A stretch of DNA of 64,000 bases. It comes from Owenia fusiformis. Taxonomy: Eukaryota > Annelida > Polychaeta > Sabellida > Oweniidae. Shown in pieces: positions 32,541 through 44,600 of the stretch (positions within the stretch are counted from its first letter, which is position 1; each line of letters starts with the position of its first letter). The notes beneath the pieces are model-generated. The model was not told the DNA's origin and made no database searches. It was given only the letters and a program-made list of their open reading frames with translations. The stretch is taken from contig CAIIXF020000007.1 in NCBI GenBank assembly GCA_903813345.2, positions 29,625,564 to 29,689,563 of the forward strand, read 5' to 3'. The position numbers were made by a program, and so were the translations under genes.

Positions 32541-33295
32541 ATACAGGGCGTATAAAAAACGCAACAATTAGTTCCTCGTAAAATCACTAGTGATGACTAC
32601 ATCAATTTTATCAATGTACCAGTCACGTCTGTGAAGCTCCAAGTGTTCTGGGCTACAAGTATTCCGACTCTTGCCGAAGTATTCTGACTTGGCCCAAGTA
32701 TTCTGGGTTTACTTATTTCATCAAATACAGTGTACACTCGATACGGTGATTTTCAATTTCTAATATCAATTTTAGGTTTCTACAGAGATGACTGTTGAAA
32801 TTAAGCTAATGAAACCACTTCATAATGTGGCTACCTCGTGCACAAAAGGCTTTCCATTTATTCATATAAAGGGGGGGGGGGCTATAAACTAACAGGGTAC
32901 CCATTGGGAAGGTAAAATCCCCGGTTGTTCGACGTTTGTATCATGGGACACTCCTGAGCAACAGAATATTTAGACAGAATATATCAATATAATTAGGCTG
33001 GGTCTCAATTTCAGGAACATACCTCCATTTTTGGAAAATGGGCCTTTGTCCATATTTTTAAGAAGTGGGTCAAAACTTTCAACGAGCCAACATTTTAGGA
33101 CTCTCTTTTTTCATCCTTGCATTTTTTCACCCAAATTTTATTCTTTGAACCCTCTCTTGTGAATTATAAGATATGATAAAATAAGCGATCTCGGAACAGT
33201 TGGGCAAGTAAGTGTCAGAACAGTTGGGCAAGTGTCAGAACACTTGGGTAGCCCAGAACAGTTGGGCTTCCCGACACACGTCTCTCCTCTGCAAT
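32541..33295. mobile_element. Decayed inverted-repeat element downstream of the tRNA
   Basis: Segments with CAAGTGTTCTGGGCTAC and TATTCTGACTTGGCCCAAG (32640-32715) are mirrored by TAGCCCAGAACAGTTGGG and CAACTGTTCTGACAC motifs at 33190-33290. A CAGGGCGTATAAAAAACGC terminus starts at 32546, but its partner was not found. Confidence 0.5.
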
Positions 33296-33699
33296 GATAT
33301 GTCATTCATTCACATGTGGTAATAATTGGGTGAGAAATCCATCCATTTGCACAGTTGGTCAAAATCGGCCTCGGACCAAGTTTTAGATATTGCAAAAATC
33401 AGTGCAATGGCTAAGTGCCAATGGAAGTTCCCCTGAATTGAATTGCTGCGACTTTTTCTTTTGGAGCTATCTCAGGAGCATCTGTGCTCACAATTCCTCC
33501 ACCAGATATTGCAAAACCTCGAGAAAGAATTCACATGGGCTGCTTTTCTCTGCTTTAACCCACAGATGACTCAGGGCTGAACCATGCATGACGTGGACAG
33601 TTGAGCGCATCTTTATGTGCAAGGAAGTGGTGGCAATTTGGAGGGGTATAGGATGTATTCTTGCAAGAGTATGAGTATGAACACTTTACTGTCTATGCC

Positions 33700-34120
33700 A
33701 CACCTGTCACACCTTCTTCCAATAGCCTCTATACCCCTTGTACTGAGTTTTGCAATGTTTAAAACTTGGGTCCGAGCTGAATTTTGCCCCACTTTGCAAA
33801 ATTAATGATTATTCGGCCAGCCATGACTCCCTGTGGATGAATGATATTCATTGCAAAGAAGAGTAATTTGGCTTTTTGGTACATTGAATGAAAAGGATGC
33901 AGTCAGCGTTGGTTTTATGTTTTCTTGCAGTATTGCATCGGGCTCCGTACACTGACTTTTGCGATGTTTATAACTTGGTCCAAAGCCAATTTTGGTCCAC
34001 TTTGCAAATGGAATGATTACTCGTCCAACCACGACCAAACATCAATGAATGATATACCATTGTAAAGAGGAGACATGACTTTATGGTGCATTGAATGAAA
34101 TCAATGCTGTAGCACTGGTT
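33700..34120. repeat. Diverged ~210-bp tandem duplication
   Basis: The block with TACTGAGTTTTGCAATGTTT, CCACTTTGCAAA and GATATTCATTGCAAAG (about 33738-33890) is repeated in diverged form at about 33946-34105. The small frames here are on both strands and share no family motif. Confidence 0.55.
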
Positions 34121-34366
34121 TTGTGCTTTTCCGAGATAAATATCTATATCAGGAAACCTGTCAACGCTACTGATAAGATGGGCTCTAGCAAGTCCTGGTG
34201 AAACTTGAGCAGAGTATTTGGCCTATACACAAGATGTATGCTACTTGTAAATAAAATACAGTTATCAGTATGCGTAATTCAATAGTGAAAAAAACAAACA
34301 ATATAACTTGATTTTAGCCACTTATGCATTCTGATACTCATAGCATCTTTCTCTGTTGCATCGCAG

Positions 34367-34436
34367 ATCCAGAAGGATAGAGATGGAGAGGGCGTGGATT
34401 ACCACGATGCCACTTATGTGGCACATGTAAGGGAAT
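34367..34436 (+). other. Exon-like segment, orphan
   Basis: The acceptor is a pyrimidine-rich stretch ending CATCGCAG and the donor is CAT|GTAAGG. Between them a frame reads IQKDRDGEGVDYHDATYVAH. I could not find in-phase partners on either side. The upstream 24 bases (TTCTGATACTCATAGCATCT...) recur near 44705, so this may be repeat-derived. Confidence 0.25.
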
Positions 34437-34754
34437 GGGCCTTATTATATAATTTTGAAATTGTCAGTAGCGTTGACAGGTCTCCTGATATTTATGACCG
34501 CTGTTTTCTGGATATGAAGAAGAAAAATCGTACCTTCGACGTTCCAACATTTTGTTTCCGAAACGAACCGTTTCGATAACCAGCGTAATCGAGCGGATCA
34601 ACAGTGAATAGGCCTTATACTCTCTACAAAGAAAATAATTTGAAATTGCAGCTGTTTCACAGCGTAAACAACATTCATTCAATATTGGTGATCGAGATGA
34701 CCCATCGATACTAATCATATTTGCATTTTAAAAGTTGAAAGGTTTCTGTGTGAT

Positions 34755-34885
34755 TTTATACAAAATGGGAAACATTAAACTAATATGTGCCACCTCGAAA
34801 CAAGCGGTGCGGATATCCGAAAAGTGACGATATCCGCACCGATTGTTTAGAGGTAGCACATATCCGATGAATGTTTTTAATTTTT
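34755..34885. mobile_element. Fold-back hairpin related to the element at 4783
   Basis: TATGTGCCACCTCGAAACAA and GTGCGGATATC are mirrored by GATATCCGCAC and TAGAGGTAGCACATA. The flanking CTGTGTGATTTTATA resembles a segment inside the 4783-5633 palindrome. Confidence 0.5.
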
Positions 34886-34999
34886 TCGAATTCACTGAAA
34901 TAATGTTTATCACTAAAATGACAATATTGAATGAAGGCTGTAAACTGTAATAAAGCAGCAATTTCAAATTCTTTTCTATGGAGCAAGGATGAATGTTTA

Positions 35000-37900
35000 G
35001 TTCGTCGTAAAAGAATGAATAATATAACTATAGACAAATTTTCCCTTTTATTTGGTGTCCTCTATAAATGGATGACTTTTAATTGAGTACCCTGAATATG
35101 CCTTAGTTTATGAAATATCACAATTCGTATAGCACAGTCTATAGGATATGGTGTAGAAGTTGATTATATGACTATAGGATCAGACGGGACCCTTGACACG
35201 ATAAGGTAACAAGACCTTTGATGACCTTCCTGTACAATGCTGTACTGTTTTTACGGAGAAAAATACTGGAAAAAATATCACAATAGTAAAAAAAAGCTCA
35301 ATAGCTATCGATTTGAGCAATTTCAACCCAAAATTCGCATCGCCAACTAGATTTTGCATCGCCTGATTAGGTACAGTGTGGTTAACCATGTTTGCTCAGA
35401 ATCGAGTATTTTACACATCATTCTTGAAACAAAAAGAAATTAAAGATAATTAGCTTTTTAAAAGAATAAAACTAAAGTTGCATTGAGTTCGTTTTAAACA
35501 AACTGCCATTAATTCATCATTCAGAAACCATTATCTTTTCATTTTAAATATGACCACTTTTATGTTTAAGTAAGTGTATGGTTACCGCTCTCTTACGAAC
35601 TATGGTCTGTTAAATAAAATGAACTTGTTATAGTGGTGACCACACGGATCTAGACCATTTAAATAATAGATTGTATGGTGAGGTAAAACTATTGACAGTA
35701 TAACAAAAGATTTATATAACTGATACCTAAAATTCACGATAGTAATATCGCGATATCTGAGCAATGTGAAATATCTGAACGTGTCCATTTCCAAAATTCT
35801 TAAAGACATTTAAATGGTATGAAAATGGTAGAACCTAGCAACACTGGTAACCATGGTTATTTATACAAATGTATTACGAAATACAAGAGGTATGTCAAAA
35901 CATATTCACTTTACTTCATATTCTCTGATAAATTGACAATGATGGAACACTATAGGAGTATTAAAAATGTATACCCAGCGCTGTAGTCTAAACAGTCTGG
36001 TATGAATAGGTTTCACTTGATACGATGGCATTGGTGAAATTAATCCGGTATATATTAATTAAATTGAAGAGCTGTAGCCATGATCGTGGGATGGACCCGC
36101 AACAATCCACAGCAATCATTTGAATGTTATACATAAAACTGGTGGCTCGTTCACATGAACGGCAAATTGGACAGAATCATTTTCCAGTAGAGGTCCGGAT
36201 AAAAGGAGCGTTAACAGGTTCTTGGTTAGAAAATATCAAGCAATATTAGATTAAACGAAGAACTATACATTTCAGACATGCTATTAATTGAAGGAGATCT
36301 AGATGCGAAATATCAGAAGTGACAAATGAGACGATTCTGTGAACACAGGCCGTCCCTCAGAAAAATACACGTCAAAGAAACGTCAAACAGTGACCCATAT
36401 ATATATAATCATATAGTACACGGACAATACAAAAGAAGAGAAAATTCAACAAAAACATTAGATGACATGATAGATTGACGCTGACATGTATTATACCGTA
36501 GGTCAGCATCATTAGTGAAATCAAAACTGTGTTTAAAATATCGAGGGACTAATAATTTACTGAAAAATAATATACCGAACATCGAGATATCAAAGTAAGT
36601 TGTTGGTGCTTTTCTGCAGAAGACAGAAACAAAAAGGTAAGTTTACTATCTACACGTATGTCATGAATTAATCAGAAAAGCAGTTCATTTTGTAACTAAG
36701 ATTAAAAAACTATGTGATTTTTGAATTTTGAAGATTATTGGTCCACTCTTGAGGTTATAAGAGTTCTAATTTGAAGTTTGTTGGAACAAGCTTAGAATGG
36801 AAATCAAGATGCCACAAAATAATTCATAGTTTAGAATGTTTCGAGAATTGTTCTCCTGGGAAACAAAATTATGTTGAAGCATCTTGATTCTTGCGGCATA
36901 CACCGCTTCCCATATAGGTTTGCTCTAGAAAACCTGGATACTGAATAGCTGGGGATGACGAAGAGATAAAGAGATTTGATGGACATACCTCGTGTAGTGG
37001 TATCAATGGCCTTAATCAAGCTAGCAAATTAACGCAAATTGCAACTCTAATTAACGGAAATTAACTTGTGAAATAATACAAGTATGTGTTATTTGGCTAA
37101 GATTCAGACATACGACATCCATATACAAGGTGACATAAATGACAATTGTTATTTCAAATAACTTTAAAGTATAATACCCTTTGTATCTGTTCGACTTTGC
37201 TTCTTAAAAGAGAGCTTCGTCTTCGGTATTTTATAACTAGACTTTGCGCGTAGGGTATACGACGTGGTATCACCGAAATTCATAGTTGTAAATTAAAGAT
37301 TTTATCACCAAAGAAGAGTAACAAGGGAAAACGATCGATCAGAGAAACTGCCGGGATAACCCATTGTCGCTTTCCACTGGGTCTTTAACTGAAATATTGC
37401 GAATCAAGCTGGGGACAACCTAATAATATGGTCATATCGCATAGCTGATTTCAACTTCACAAAAAATCAGTGTAGAATACACAAATCTTAAAAACAAGAT
37501 GCGGTACTTCTATTGAGAGATCATTTTCATTTTTTTTTTTTACTTTTCACAACGGTAGTTCAAGTTCTCTAAAATGTGAGTCACACCTGTGAGAACACGG
37601 GTCACAAAGACAGGATGTGCTGTTAAATGCAAATTGCGATTTATAATACCCCTGCTAAAATCTAATTTTCACGAAATATTGGATCCGCGGCCTACGATAC
37701 ATGTCCCCTACTTACCGGGGTTAGATAAGTCGTGCATGCTAATTTGACACCCGGGAGGTTGTTAGATGAGATCTGATTGGTTCTGATATAGGCGTTTCCT
37801 TAGTTTATCATTTCCCAGAAAAAAGCAGGGAATTATGAAAATAGCATTTCGAAAGTAGTCCGTACATCAATTTTATATTTCGCTCATCCGGCTTAGAATT

Positions 37901-38400
37901 TCAAAAATAAAAAGTCAAAAATCGTTCCCTGGGGCTTATAATATTCATTTTTGTTATTTACTTTCTCATTTACAGCTGAATTGCTTCATTTTTAAAATGA
38001 ATGCAAAAGTAAACAAATGTCTCTGAGAAAAATAATGAAATGTCATCATAAGAAAGGCCTACAATAACATTAGCCATAGGTTTTGCAACGATGGATTATA
38101 AATTCAATTTAACCGAATTAGCCGTCCCATCCCATAATTTTTTCAACCAACCCACCAGAAATTTTTGTTTCTGACCACTAAGGATGACATAATGTTAAAA
38201 TTTCATTTTAAACCATTTACCAAGAGGGTGAATATCCCAGACTGACCCTTGCCAGGAAGGCGGGGATATCCAGGACTGACCCTTGTTGGATAATGGCCGC
38301 ATTGCAGTGTCAAACCATCTTCTTTTCTTTTTTTTTTAGGATTTTCACAACTGCAATATTGTAGAACAAACAAGAAAAACAGCCATCCATAAATCCCTCA
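35000..38400. other. Intergenic stretch, no gene seen
   Basis: It is AT-rich with no convincing exon. It contains a reverse copy of the CAGAGTCTAG family at about 37179-37256. The part close to 38500 may hold the promoter or 5' UTR of the secreted-peptide gene. Confidence 0.45.
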
Positions 38401-38522
38401 ATTTCCTCTTAATAGTTAAAATAACCCCGGGATAATCGTTAACCACGAATTGGAATCGTCATGACAGATATATTACATGTACTATGTTGATATTTAAGAA
38501 ACACAATGATGAATATTTCAGA

Positions 38523-38679
38523 ATGGAGAAGTTGTTGCTAGTGCAACTTGTGACCCTCCTGGCACTTATTACATACGTAGCTACGTTTCACTTGGACATG
38601 GATCACGATGATAGTTTCTTGGAGGACTCCATGGATGCCCGTAGTGTTTTTGAAGACAGCCTTGAAAACCCAGTTATAG
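38523..38679 (+). CDS. Secreted-peptide exon 1 (signal peptide and acidic propeptide)
   Basis: It encodes the signal peptide and an Asp/Glu-rich stretch. ATATTTCAG just upstream (ending 38520) could be an acceptor after a 5' UTR exon. The donor ATAG|GTAAGG is strong. Confidence 0.72.
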
Positions 38680-41600
38680 GTAAGGTCATCTTGAACTTGA
38701 AATATTCCATTGCTTCATTGTTATAACTACCTTGGAGTTGAAAATGATAAGATGGGTTAGGGTGTATCAGACAACTCCGAATCTCGATATAGTTCCTTTA
38801 ACATTATTGAATTGTCTAAAAATGCCAGGGCACCAGAAAGGTATAAAGGGCTACTCAGTTTTATAGTACATTAATGAACTGCAACTTTCAAGTGTGTAAA
38901 TGACCATGGAGAGCTAGCAGAAATGAATTATTAACCAACATACGAGGGTCAATTCATAAGTTGCACAAATGAGGCAGAACAAAATTAATCTTCGACGTTA
39001 CACCATACCACAGAAGAAAATTAAACATGACATGACTGATGACACACCTTTGACGCTTTCTCCAAATTATATCAAAATCTAAAAAATGAAGGCTTTATCA
39101 GAGACACAGTGCATGTTTAGAGTAAAGTACTGTCACGCCTAGCCATCGACAAGGTACAGTGACAAAATATACCATAGTACACTTTAGATGTATGATGTCA
39201 ATATTTGACCGATTTGAAGCAAAGACAATGGTGTATAGTAGATTTGATGTAGGTTTTAAAAAATAATCTGAGGAATGCATTAAGGATTTCATGTTTGATT
39301 TTTTGTGTATTCGTTTAGGAAAACATTTAACTTTCTAATAACGTTAAAAGATTTTCGAACAGTGCTAGATTTTTTTCGTAGTCAATCTACCCATATAATT
39401 GGTCGGTTGGAAAATGTTGTGTCTTTACACATCTCCTTTGATCATTTCCTCCCCTGTTGTCTAAGAGTGTCTTATGAGAATATGTTTCTTTAAAAAGCAC
39501 AATTAAGGTCTGTTGAAGATTTAATAAGTATTAACATTTTGGCTATAATTTAAAAAATCACAAGTGTACGTTGTCAACTCGAATGTACGATGTCCCATTG
39601 AACTTACTCAATTCCATTCACAGTTAACCTTAATGCATACAACGTATGTTTCATAACACTAACAGACAGAGGGGGTCAGATGCATTTAAAATTGAAACAG
39701 AACAATTACAGAATTACTTCAATTTGATTGAACTATTGAAACTTTTCAAATATATCATAAACGGGATTTTAAAAAGTCATATTCAAGAAGCTAGTATAGA
39801 TAAGTAGATCTATATCAATGTAACTAACAAAACGTAAGGTACAGACGCCAAATAATCAAACAGGCTGGAATCAGACTTCGTCAATTTCAACTCACTCAAT
39901 TCCATTCACAGTTATCCTTAATGCATACAACGTATGTTTCATAACACTAACAGACAGAGGGGGTCAGATGCATTTAAAATTGAAACAGAACAATTACAGA
40001 ATTACTTCAATTTGATTGAACTATTGAAACTTTTCAAATATATCATAAACGGGATTTTAAAAAGTCATATTCAAGAAGCTAGTATAGATAAGTAGATCTA
40101 TATCAATGTAACTAACAAAACGTAAGGTACAGACGCCAAATAATCAAACAGGCTGGAATCAGACTTCGTGGCAGTGCTAGTCTTCCACATATTCTATTCC
40201 GAGACACTGGATGGGAGTTTGGGCTGGAAGCTAACACCAAAATGGGCGCAAATTAACCACCACTACAACAATACTTTCATAGAATGAAAAAGCAAAACGG
40301 ATACTTGAACATATTCATTAAAGATCACTTGTTACTCATAAAAACCTTGATGAATTTTGAAATGAAATCATTACATTGTTTAATATTACGTACATTCGAG
40401 TTGACAACGCACATTTCTGATTTTTTTAAATTACAATAAATACTTGAATATTTATTAATCCCCATCCGTCCTAAATTGTGTAGCATAGAGAGACATATTC
40501 TCATAAAAATAATCGACACTCTTAGGCAACAGGGGAAAAAATGATCAAAGGAGATGTGAAAAACCCAACATTTTCCAACCGATCAATTTTCGTGGGTAGA
40601 TTGACTACGAAAAAATCGAGCACTGTTCGAAAATCTTTTAACGTTATTAGAAATTTAAATGTCTTCCTAAACGAATACACACGATATTAAACATGAAATC
40701 TTTCAATTATTCCCAAGAATTTTTTTTTAAAACCTACATCACACCTGCATCATTGTATTGCTTCAAATCGGTTAAATAGTGATAACGTACATCGAAAGTG
40801 TACTACGGTATATTTTGTCACTGTACCTACTACCTTGTCGATGGTTAGGCGTGACTGTATAATAGTGAAATCCACCGTTCAACAAAGTGAACAAGATCCC
40901 ATAGGACAACACATCAGTCCATATCAATCTTGTCAGTTGTACTAAAATCAATAATGCTGAATTAACCTAATGAACAAGATCACGGTACTTTTTTGACCAA
41001 ACTTAGTGCATCTTTCTCGTTTATCTTTTGGGACAGTCAGCAAATATTCTGTTACTCATCACCTGTTTTTGTTTCCAAACTAGCAATATCCAGAAATTAG
41101 AAACTGATAGAAGGCTATGTTCTCTCATGAGGACCAGGGGACAAAAAGATACTTTCTCAGGCATCCAGTATGTTTGATACTCTAATATAACAATCCAGTT
41201 CTAGATGGAAATGATGCGTTTGGTTTATCATGATTGGATTATAAACAGATAGATGGATTTTACGTTTAATGATTCAATTACCCCATTTAGTTCCAATGGG
41301 TGGTTCCATCAGAGAATTGCTCTGTTTTCTGTTTTTGCTATTTCCTTAAACATAGGTTCACGCACGGTGCGATACTGAAACCATCTTGCCTATACTTCGA
41401 TCAAAAACGCACGCTTAGCAATATTGCATCATACGAGTTGGAGTCTGTGTTTTCAAACGTCATTTTTATTTAAAGACGTTTATACTCATACTGCATTGTT
41501 TTCTCATTTAATGCGTTCATTTGTATATGATTTTATCATGTGATATCAAAATCAATGTGCAATGAACATAGGTTTTAAAATACAGTCAGATTAATAGCAT

Positions 41601-44600
41601 TCGAGTACAGTACAGTATTTATTTCGGATTTGAGCACTGACACATGTAAAGAATACTGAGATTCGTTTCACAGGTAAATCTTTACTATTTGTAAAGTAAC
41701 TTAGTCTCCACATACTTAATGGCATCCTCCTAAGCAGGTATCCAGACTCCAGAGTCCGTACCTTCGGAAGCGTCCGATTAAACTGAATCACGTGATCTAA
41801 TTATGCGCAATGACTTACATGATTTCTGTCGCAGTGTTGCGACAGCCAATCAGATTGCGAGTTCTTAGTCGGGCAAATGCTAACTGCTTGTCGCAGGGGG
41901 TAAAAAGAAAGAATATATTATGGATTTTGAAGCCCTATGATCGGAGGATGACTTAATGGTATTGTCTAATGAACGAGACTTCCCACCTGCCATTTTGAAA
42001 TCCTATAGGCGTAAGTGTCTCAAACGGCGTGCATAGTTGGCACGCCGCTTGAGTACTGCAGCGTGAGCTAATACGGCAATTCTAACAATTGGTAAACATT
42101 GCGTTAATATTCAAGAGACACACAGAAACATCTAATGACCAATGATTTTAAAGAATAGAAAGAAATAGATAGGAAAGAATATCGATATCAAATGGGGTAA
42201 ATTGACCATAAACGCGCCCTCATTTGTAGGAGCATGTAGTTGTGGCACCCAAGACGAAAATTAACCACAAATAAATGTCAGCAACGGATTCAAGTGAAAT
42301 TGATGTAGATGATACAGACCGCATTTGCAGAAATAAACTACATCTACGTTAGTTTGTATTCAAAGTGCTTCTTCAAAATGGACAATCAGAATACAATGAA
42401 ATTGCAATTAGAGTGATTCAATGATCTACTTATCTGAAGACGCCTCCCAATATCTTTGCCTTCTAGGGCGTTCTCCCATCGTCACATATTACATAATTTA
42501 ACAATCGCGATATATCGTTTCATAAATGTCCATCGATAGCAGATTTTTAATTATCATTTCTCTTTCTGAAAGCCATACTCTGTCATTTATGGTGTTTTTC
42601 ATTGTCGCGAATAATTACCTAAGCCCCATGGAACAAAAGGTCGCTTGAAATAAATTGGAAATGGGAAATTTTGCCGTCAGTTGGAATATAAATTTCGTTA
42701 TGGGTTAACATGCTTCTTCTATCTTTTATAACATGGACTCTAAAAATTAAAAATGGATGTGATGTCGATATTACTACTGATATCAAACTTGTCAGAGTTG
42801 GTCGTCCCTTAATACAAGTTTAATGTTCGTTCTATGGTACCCCCGTTGACTCATTCAAAAACCTAACTGCATTGGTCATAGATGTATTTTTCAATTTTTA
42901 AACTTTCACGCGGTACAAACTTCGACCGTTAATTTGAATTTGTGACCTGCCAGATGCTTGAAAATCAAGGATTGCGAGTCTCATACAGCACCGTTTTTCT
43001 TCAAACTTATACCATTAAAAGCAAAACAAAATTGCCTTTCTGTCGGTGCATTACTTTATTGTAAAGAGTCCCTCGTTCAAGCAGCGTTTTGGTCCCCAGC
43101 TGTTAGAAGGCCTTCTTACAGCTGGGGACCAAAATGCCGCTGGAAGTAGGGACTCTGTTTAAGAGACTAATGTACCATCAGAAAGGGATTTTTGTGATCC
43201 TTTGAATGGAACAAGTTTGAAGAAAAACAGTGCAGTATGAGACTCGTAATCCTTGGTTTTCAAACATCCGGTAGGTCAAAAATTCAAATTAACGGTCGAA
43301 GTTTGTACCGCGTGACTTTAAGATTTTTAATTCTGCTCCACAAACAATTAGCCAATACAGCTGAGCAGAGACATATAAAACTGTATTTATATATATGTTT
43401 TATATGTCTCTGAGCTGAGCAAACGAGAACTTCAGGGTTTAAAGGGGTATTCATTGCCAGACCATCTATCTCCTAATATGGTCTGAATTTTATTTTCAAT
43501 TTTGTCTATGACTTAATTCTTCTAATAAGTCTCTTCTTTTATTCTAAGCTGACAAGCTCTGAAAATATTTTTAATAAGTCTCTTCTTTTATTCTAAGCTG
43601 ACAAGCTCTGAAAATATTTTTGCACGGAAAGTTAGGACAACTTGTCGGGAAGGTGATTTGTGCTTCTTTCCTATACGTTATATACGGCTTATTACAGTTG
43701 AGAGTTGATGGCATCACTCCTCTGCATGAAATCTTTAAAGATGGCAGCTTTAAACTGGGAGTTTTTAAACGATCGGATCAATATTGACTACATGAAAACA
43801 TTTCCAGTGTTTTGCTGAATATGAAAAGTCTATGTATTATTATATGTAGCTACCATATTAGGATAGAAATCAGAAATGTCCCTCAATGATGAGTGTCAAA
43901 TTTGAGGATTTGACCCCGGGGATTTGACCTACTTACGGATGTTCAATGGTTTCGGAAGTTGTTAAGTATTAGCATGGACAGTGTCGCAGGGAGAGGGGGT
44001 TCGGAGGGTTCATGTGACCCCCTAAACTCTTCAGTAAACCAAATAAGGTTGTCCTTCAATATTCAGAAAAACGATATTTGTGCAACAAATGTGTCTGTAG
44101 TAGCTCATGCATCCTTGGTCCAAGGGTATTTCACTTCTTTCAAGATTGAGTAATAAATGAAGTCTTTTGAATGAAGCTGTATGTAGTTCATGGATAATTA
44201 GGCCCTCATTTCACTTACAAAAGTATTATTTTATGCCATAACTGTCCTCAAGTGTCGTCTTTTAATTTGAAAGACTCTTTATTTTTCTTTATCCATTTTC
44301 ATTTCCTAAGCATAGAATACATATTGATTGCCTATATTACGATCTCTATTCAGCCATCTATTCAAATCATAACAGGCGAAACGTGTCAAATTCAATCTGA
44401 ATTTCACATGGTAACGTGCTACTTGCTACATAGGGTACATAGCCAGGCACGGTGCTGAACAACAACATCGCCTAAACAAAATTTTACGTGAATAAGCATG
44501 AAGAAAAATACGTGAAAATATGAATTTCTTGGACCTGGTCCCCCAACTGAAATGATATGCACCTCCTTTAACTGAGCTCTGTGTCTTTCTGTAACGGAAA

